In this document: positions 58,691 through 64,000 of the stretch, piece after piece
Numbering within the stretch: the stretch's first letter is position 1
Layout: each line of letters begins with the position of its first letter
Assembly (NCBI GenBank): GCA_949752735.1
Contig: OX457040.1
Span: 4,257,583-4,321,582 of the forward strand
DNA: 64,000 nucleotides
Reading direction: 5' to 3'
DNA from: Lumbricus terrestris
Taxonomy: Eukaryota > Annelida > Clitellata > Crassiclitellata > Lumbricidae
Notes under the pieces: generated by a model
What the model was told of the DNA's origin: nothing
Seen by the model: the letters and a program-made list of their open reading frames with translations, nothing else
Database searches by the model: none
Made by a program: the position numbers and the translations under genes

Positions 58691-58797
58691 TCCGCCACTG
58701 GTTGCACTCTGCCAGTGCCAGTCCCAAGCCTGGATAAAGGAGGAGGGCGTCGCCAATGATCTTCGTTACCACACAATGACGTTAAACTGCAAATACC
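58690..58797 (+). repeat. GCCAGTCCCAAGCCTGG module, best copy
   Basis: The hairpin CACTGG...CCAGTG (loop TTGCACTCTG) is followed by CCAGTCCCAAGCCTGGATAA, then AGGAGGAGGGCGTCGCC, GATCTTCGTTACCACACAAT and GACGTTAAACTGCAA. It runs straight into an ACC microsatellite. Confidence 0.8.
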
Positions 58798-58920
58798 ACC
58801 ACCACCACCCAACCACCACCACCACCACCACCTGCATTGAACCACCACCACCACCACCACCACCACCACCACCACCACCACCACCACCACCACCACCACC
58901 ACCACCACCACCACCACCTG
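58797..58920. repeat. (ACC)n microsatellite
   Basis: ACC runs interrupted once by CTGCATTGAA, which recurs after the second run. Proline- and valine-rich frames are artefacts. Confidence 0.95.
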
Positions 58921-58954
58921 CATTGAAATATACAATTTGCTCAATCTATCTGTG

Positions 58955-59300
58955 CTCTGGTGTAATAAGAGGAAGAGTCCATTAAGTTGACCCTGAGGGA
59001 TGCCATAGGATGTGAAGTGTCAGAGACTTCATTCTCTTAGCCTCGGCTAATGATGGCAGGTTACCTGTTCTTTATTTCGCTTCCAATAGACTATGTACAA
59101 TTGTACATGTAGGTCAGTGCTCTCATCATAACTGAAATGACTTGCGAATGAAGGCTGGGGCGGGCGGAGGGGGCGGGCGCAGAAATCTTCAGCCAAAATA
59201 ATGATCATCTGCACAGCATTGGATTGGAAACCCTGACCTTTCGAATGACAGTCAAGCTGACATTTTTGCTACTATCGGAATACGGTGTAAACTGAATGAG
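58955..59300 (-). mobile_element. tRNA-derived SINE, family 3
   Basis: From GCTCTGGTGTAATAAGAGG to ACGGTGTAAACTGAATGAG. In reverse complement it holds GAAAGGTCAGGGTTTCCAAT in the B-box region. A GC-rich insertion (GGGGCGGGCGGAGGGGGCGG) lies near 59157. Confidence 0.7.
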
Positions 59301-59590
59301 AAATTCCTTCAAATGACGTTAACCACCATTGATACCATAGGACATCCTTAAGCTATAATTGGCAGCCATTGCAGTCATAAAATAATAGTTCAATGGCGCT
59401 TAACTAGACTAGTTTAAATCAGGTCAAAGTCAACTGCCCTTACACGAATAAGATGTGGCTGAACAATAGAGAAGAAAAACAAGAACAATTCGCTGTTTAC
59501 AAATTTACTGAAATGTTTTCAAAGAACATTTGCTGCATTCTTGTCAACACCCTTCGGAATAATTATTGACAATTCCTTAAAATATCATAT

Positions 59591-60415
59591 ACAGGGTGGT
59601 CCAGCATAAATGAACCAACTTTGAATGCATAATTGTATAACTCCGCGTCACATTAAAGATATTTCACTCCAGTATATGCACTGAAAAAATGGAACTGGTA
59701 CAAGTTTAGGTTTTAATTATAATGCTCGGAACATCGCTAGCTACCATATTTTGTTGTCATTTGTGACGAAATTTGGCACCGTTGACAGACGATGATCGCG
59801 TTTTGATCTTAATTTTCCGAACTGATAAGGGATGTAATTCTATTGAAATGATTTTAGACATTTTCTAACAGTGGATGGAATAAACAATACCTTGAATTAT
59901 CTGCTACTGAAAATTGATAAAAAAAATAGGTCATTCTAATCGTAAACCATGGGAATTACGGCGCGCATAACCGCTAACATTGCTCTTGTGTCCGAGTAAA
60001 TTGACCGTCAAAGACAACGACCCGGATAGGCTCTACAGGCAAATCTACCCAGGTCATTCAGCGCGAAACAGGTAGTTCTAGAAACACAGTACAACATATT
60101 CTAAAAGATGATCTAAAGTTATTTGTCGACGTGATGTACAACAGCACTCCAACACTGACGCAAAGAAGCGACTAGCGAAGCAGCTGTTTCTTTGCGTCTA
60201 AAGCAGCGCGTGGCAGCGCGCACGGCTGTTGATAAAATTGAAAGAAAATGGTTTTGCGACGAGAAGATATTCATGGTAGATACTTCTAAAAACACCCAAA
60301 ATGATCGTGTTTATGCACGTGTTAGGAAAAAACGATTTGTGAATAACCCGGCGAAACGGCGCCTTATTACGTCATAAATGACAACAAAAATTTAATATGA
60401 TAGCTCGCGCTGTTC
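59591..60415 (+). mobile_element. Decayed mariner-like (IS630-Tc1-mariner) element, right end missing
   Basis: Starts ACAGGGTGGTCCAGCATAAA, a mariner-type terminus. About 130 bp inside, TGCTCGGAACATCGCTAGCT and TTTTGTTGTCATTTGTGACG recur inverted near 60366-60412, implying long terminal inverted repeats. The outer part of the right repeat is gone. Confidence 0.75.
60000..60380 (+). pseudogene. Mariner-like transposase remnant
   Basis: The intact enzyme would cut and paste the element at TA sites. The upstream part encodes TQVIQRETGSSRNTVQHILK, a helix-turn-helix DNA-binding segment like the second HTH of mariner transposases. After frame breaks, 60192-60377 encodes AVDKIERKWFCDEKIFMVDT, then SKNTQNDRVYARVRKKRFVN. 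CDEKIF is the first catalytic Asp region (usually FSDEK.F) and QNDRVYAR the following conserved stretch. The remaining catalytic residues and the C-terminal half are absent. It is inactive. Confidence 0.75.
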
Positions 60416-60634
60416 CGAGCAGAATATCATCTTTTCTAACACTTCTTTCTCTATTAATATGTCCCTCTTAATTTACAGTAACTCGTCGCATCAAACTGGA
60501 TGAATCGTATGTAAGATGTTTCTTTATTAATTTTGTTTGACTGTATTTAACTTTCCTTGCACAAAGTTTTGTGTGTAAGAAAAAACTTGCGAACTTAATC
60601 GGAATGGTTTGTTTGTTTGATTGTACGCGCACTT

Positions 60635-60832
60635 GTTATAGCGCCCCTTCAAGCTCTCGCTACTCAGAGGCGCTCCCGAATGCAGAGCGCACACTGCATC
60701 GGAGTTTCACGCCGAAGCGCTGAGCAATTGCGAGTGAAAGACTTGCCCAAGGTCCCTACGCGGCGAGGTGGATTCGAACCTCGAACCTTCCGGCTTCAAG
60801 GCAACGACGCCACCACTACACCACCGCGCATT
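60635..60832 (-). mobile_element. tRNA-derived SINE, family 2, antisense full-length copy
   Basis: From GTTATAGCGCCCCTTCAAGC through GGATTCGAACC (60770-60780, reverse B-box) to CACTACACCACCGCGC. Close to the copy at 55698. Confidence 0.9.
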
Positions 60833-60954
60833 GTTATAATAATGAAGCTCTGTAGTCAGATTGTGTAGACCCAAGGGTCTTCGTCAACTATGGAATGTCG
60901 TTAAACACCTGAAATGAATACTTCGGGAGATGGATAACGTGTCCGAATAAGGTG

Positions 60955-61020
60955 AAGTCTTCTCAATTAGACCTCACGTTGTCGCTGAACGGTGAAAAGT
61001 AACCTTAAAATAAAATGCGC
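60955..61020 (+). repeat. GTCGCTGAAC box upstream of a promoter candidate
   Basis: AGACCTCACGTTGTCGCTGA, then ACGGTGAAAAGTAAC, ending about 25 bp before the promoter element at 61021; parallel to 40331, 42521 and 62325. Confidence 0.55.
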
Positions 61021-61064
61021 GAATTAAACACCTGTATAAAGCAATGTTGCAATTTTATACAAAG
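61021..61064 (+). promoter_or_regulatory. PSE-like/TATA promoter candidate
   Basis: GAATTAAACACCTGTATAAAG, then TATACAAAG 22 bp after AACACCT. The downstream sequence shares ACAGACTGCA with 40384 and 42574. Confidence 0.55.
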
Positions 61065-61673
61065 CGAACAGACTGCAAATAGTAGTTTTTATCCAGATAA
61101 ATGTGTTGGCCTTCAATATTGACATTGCAATTGACATGAAATTGACGCAAACGAAAAATGTAATCAGTGAACTACTTCTGCAGAACTCGACCCTGTAACT
61201 ATCCGAACTCTCGTGACGCCAGTCACAAGATTTTATGAAGCAGGAGGACGGTCATAATTGTGACGCCGCGGCTCAAAAGCCGTCGCTTTTCGCATACTAT
61301 TTGCTGCGCAATTTGCTGAATAGGCGAGAGGAATCAAAATATGAAATATCTTATCGATATATTGTGTGTTTTTATTTTATAATATACCTACTTTCAAAAT
61401 CTTCAACTATAAATGTTTAATTCAAAATATTTAGTGCTAAAAAATGACTTTTAACGCATGCGCTGTCAAGATTTGCCCACTCTCACGGAGCATGTTTTCG
61501 AAGTTAAAATTCGCCATGAGCGACCGAGTTTTCAAATGCCGGATGGACTATTTCTTGTAGCCGTGTGTTCCACTAAATAAATTTCATCAGTATGGTATTG
61601 ATGGTCCCGGGAAACTACGTCACCTGTTTAAATGAGAAAGATTTGGGCAACGCTATAAGCATTCATTGACTTA

Positions 61674-61964
61674 CTGACTTATGGCCCTGGCGAAGCTTCC
61701 GCCCGCATCAGCCGCTCCTTTATGGATAGTCTCCAATCGTCTCTGTCCTGTGCTCCTCCGCATCGCCTCGCCCACGGTTAGTCCCATCCTCACGCCGTTC
61801 TCTTCCACCATATCTATCCATCGCTTCCTGGGTCTGCCTCTTCTCCTCTTCCCATGCACATATCCATGCAATGCCACCTTTGGGTATCTTCCACTCTGCA
61901 TTCTGGTGGCATACACGAAGTACCGCATTCTTCTGATTCGTATACTATGTCTCACTGGATTCAT
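61674..61964 (-). pseudogene. LINE C-terminal fragment (GKRRRGRPRKRW type)
   Basis: The minus-strand frame encodes RIRRMRYFVYATRMQSGRYP, then HGKRRRGRPRKRWIDMVEEN, then RSTGQRRLETIHKGAADAG. The order R.LRYfGH..RM....P, GkR.rGRP..RW.D.v.eD, then R..WR fits the end of non-LTR retrotransposon proteins (RTE, jockey-like). The RT core is absent. The opposite strand is also open over the same interval, but its Leu/Pro-rich product has no such pattern, so the minus strand is the meaningful one. Confidence 0.7.
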
Positions 61965-62370
61965 TAGCCCTTGACAAAACTATAAGCTAAAAACTCTTAC
62001 TTTGGGCGAAAATATTAGAACAAACCTCAGGGATTAATTTCTGCACACTCTGCCTAATATATAGGCTAAATATATACTTTTCAGTATGCTCGAATGTATT
62101 CGGTTTGCCATGTACAGTGTTCTGCATCTAAGAAAATACTTGCTAACTTAATGGGTTTCAACACTGATGCCTCATGTGGCTAGGCAATTTATGCTATATA
62201 GTCGACTTCAATAAACTCTGAAATCATAGGATGTCGCTAATAGCTTCAATAAGCTCCGCGAGATTTTATAAGAAAAACGTAGAAATGATTATTATAACGA
62301 AAGGTGACGTTAATTGCAGTTAGACTGTAAGTAGTCGCTGAAAAGTGGGAACTGTGTATGAAAAAAACGT

Positions 62371-62417
62371 GAATTAAACACCCTTCTTAATCCATATCGA
62401 AGCACCATAATATTAAA
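62371..62417 (+). promoter_or_regulatory. PSE-like promoter candidate, weak TATA
   Basis: GAATTAAACACCCTTCTTAAT, with CATAATATTA at the TATA position. The box AAGTAGTCGCTGAAAAGTGG ends about 30 bp upstream. Confidence 0.45.
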
Positions 62418-63109
62418 AGACGGCACATGGATGATACATGTTTTTTTCTAACCCAATGTGGCTTCAACTCGCATTGCACTTGACACAACATCGCACCAAC
62501 CACCTTCTAGTCGCAAGATGTCGTCAGAAACTTCTTGTGCTCAACGCTGCAACTGTTCAAACTCTCTTAATGCCAGTCACAAGATCATACGAGAAGCGCT
62601 TTGTTGAACCCTGAGGCAAACCATATGAGGCAGGGAAACATAAGTAAATTAATCGCAATAGAAGATGCGAATAGAAATGTAATGCTGAATAATTAGTCGA
62701 CTTATATCGTCAGGCGATGTACCTTGGGTCGACGACAGCAGAAACGTCGATCGTAAAAATAATGTCCCGAGTTGCTGGTTACTATACGCAAAGTGGTCCT
62801 GGGCACGACGTTAAACTGCATCCATCCTCTGCCACAGGGAACCAACAACTTCCCTGTGCCGGTCCTAAGCCCGGATAAAATGAGGAAGGTTTGCCAGACG
62901 GGTGGAGATACGCTGGCAGTAAAAGACCAAGACCATTGAAATCCGCAAAAACCACGGCACAAGTGACATAGCGACCCAGATGCTTCAAGATGTCATGATG
63001 TGGAGCTGACATGCACAGGCCGGTCAGTACAGACCAGTGGAGAGAGTCGGGGGAGAGAGCGTGGGACACATACGGGCATTGACCCAGGTTGTCCTTCGTG
63101 CCTCTCTCC

Positions 63110-63310
63110 CAATATTCTCTTCATCAGACAAGGGGGTCTGGCTGGTTCAAGATGTTAATGGTATGGACCTGCAGACCTAACAGGTTGAAGCTGGGCAGCA
63201 TGACCTGAGACAGACTCAAACAGAGAGTGGCGCTGGACACCTACGGGCGTTTAACCCAAGGATTTCGATGATGATGATGATGATGATGATGTTGATGATG
63301 ACGATGATAC
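63110..63310 (+). mobile_element. Probable LINE 3' end with (GAT)n tail
   Basis: GAGTGGCGCTGGACACCTAC and GGGCGTTTAACCCAAGG precede a GATGATGATG tail (63268-63308). A related GAGCGTGGGACACATACGGG lies near 63056, suggesting an internal duplication. Clade unknown. Confidence 0.45.
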
Positions 63311-63327
63311 GCAAAGCATTTAACTGG

Positions 63328-63370
63328 ATTTAAACACCTCTATTAGCTTTAATAAGTTTACTATAAAAGT
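63328..63370 (+). promoter_or_regulatory. PSE-like/TATA promoter candidate
   Basis: GGATTTAAACACCTCTATTAG, then TATAAAAG 22 bp after AACACCT. The downstream TATAAAAGTCA matches the copy at 41453. Confidence 0.55.
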
Positions 63371-63767
63371 CAACTGCTGTATACGGAAAATAGCGTCACA
63401 GAGATTGCTGAATAATTATTATGCTATGTGCTACGAGAAAACAAACGGATTATGAGGAATTTGTCAGACTTCGGAATCACCAATATTCTTTATGCATTGT
63501 TTATAATGTTTGTAGTGTCAGGCTGGAGAAATACCCGGAGAGTTTATGATCATTATTTTTATCACGCAAAGTGCATTCATCAAATGTTGTAAAAGTTTTC
63601 ATTCCATGTCAGCATGTAACTTCATTCATAATGATTTATGCTGAACGAGTCGAATTCGATCTCTGCGTTTTTGCAGCAGTGAATTTCATAGCCAACAAAC
63701 GTAAATAAAATACAAACAATTGACGGTAAGATGTTGCTAAACGTTAGAATTGCGCATTAACAGCCTC

Positions 63768-63815
63768 GAATTAGAACCTTCGTTAAGCATCCATAAATCC
63801 AAAAACATCTGTACA
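63768..63815 (+). promoter_or_regulatory. Degenerate promoter-series copy
   Basis: GAATTAGAACCTTCGTTAAG, with CATAAATCC too close for the usual spacing; preceded by an AAGATGTTGCTAAACGTTAG box about 40 bp upstream. Confidence 0.3.
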
Positions 63816-63834
63816 ATGAATCTATTTAGGTACT

Positions 63835-63905
63835 TCGCCACTGGTTGCACTCTGCCAAAGCCAGTAACAAATCTAAATAAAGGGAATGTCGTCGCTAATG
63901 GCATA
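63835..63905 (+). repeat. GCCAGTCCC-type module
   Basis: CGCCACTGGTTGCACTCTGC, a diverged AAAGCCAGTAACAAATC, then GTCGTCGCTAATGG. It breaks into a GC-rich transposon-terminus-like sequence (GGGACCCACGGGACGCGTCC) that continues to the window end. Confidence 0.6.
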
Positions 63906-64000
63906 GGCGCAACCACCCTATGGGACCCACGGGACGCGTCCCCCCCAACTTTTTGGAGGCTTGGGACGGTCCCCCAAATTTCGGCGAATGGTCCCCTCCC

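Noticed and set aside
60894..60930. GTCGTTAAACACCTGAAATG as a promoter unit
   Set aside because: It matches AAACACCT but lacks both the TAAG part and any TATA box at the expected distance.
61681..61974. 97-codon plus-strand Leu/Pro-rich frame
   Set aside because: It is the shadow of the minus-strand LINE C-terminal fragment, which has a recognisable GKRRRGRPRKRW pattern.
62702..63069. Minus-strand frames of 86 and 95 codons
   Set aside because: They overlap in different frames across repeat-like sequence; I could not assign either strand to a known protein.

Overview
The window is non-coding, repeat-dominated DNA from an animal nucleus, most likely a marine invertebrate; the species cannot be named from sequence alone. 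The reasons are RTE-clade LINE remains with metazoan-type endonuclease and reverse transcriptase motifs, three tRNA-derived SINE families, Helitron, piggyBac, mariner, hAT-like and foldback DNA transposons, many microsatellites, and no intact host gene. No rRNA, tRNA or host protein gene could be supported. All recognisable protein-coding matter is broken transposon sequence.

Layout. 0-9.5 kb: microsatellites, a frameshifted RTE LINE (1.46-4.3 kb) ending at a hAT-like terminus, a 44-bp minisatellite (6.7-7.1 kb), a non-autonomous Helitron with both termini and its A|T insertion site (8493-9059), and a tRNA-derived SINE. 9.48-16.57 kb: a 64-bp minisatellite of about 90 copies with higher-order structure, interrupted by five copies of a ~250-bp unique spacer; it opens long spurious Cys/Ser/Val-rich reading frames. 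16.6-19 kb: microsatellite and two CR1/L2-like LINE 3' ends.

17.8-63.8 kb: the most unusual part. About 42 copies of one promoter-like arrangement are scattered here: a 15-16 bp element close to AAACACCTTTAATAAG followed, after a nearly fixed 20-23 bp counted from the end of AACACCT, by a TATA box. I found none in the first 17.8 kb. Copies are clustered by strand (+ at 17.9-19.4, mostly - at 21.0-25.6, + at 26.3-34.8, - at 37.4-39.5, + at 40.4-44.7, - at 46.9, + at 48.4-63.8). Many are preceded by a second recurring box close to GATGTCGCTAAACAATAG. The geometry resembles snRNA-type (PSE plus TATA) promoters, so the region may be a large cluster of diverged small-RNA genes grown by local duplication. 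This is inference; the transcripts are not identifiable by eye.

The cluster is invaded by SINEs, piggyBac-like elements (916 bp with TTAA flanks, plus two truncated copies), an 804-bp foldback element with a 9-bp target duplication inserted into a dead reverse transcriptase, and a decayed mariner. Two large duplications (26.4-27.5 with 29.5-31.0 kb; 43.8-44.3 with 50.5-52.1 kb) include or adjoin promoter-like elements and show how the cluster could have grown.
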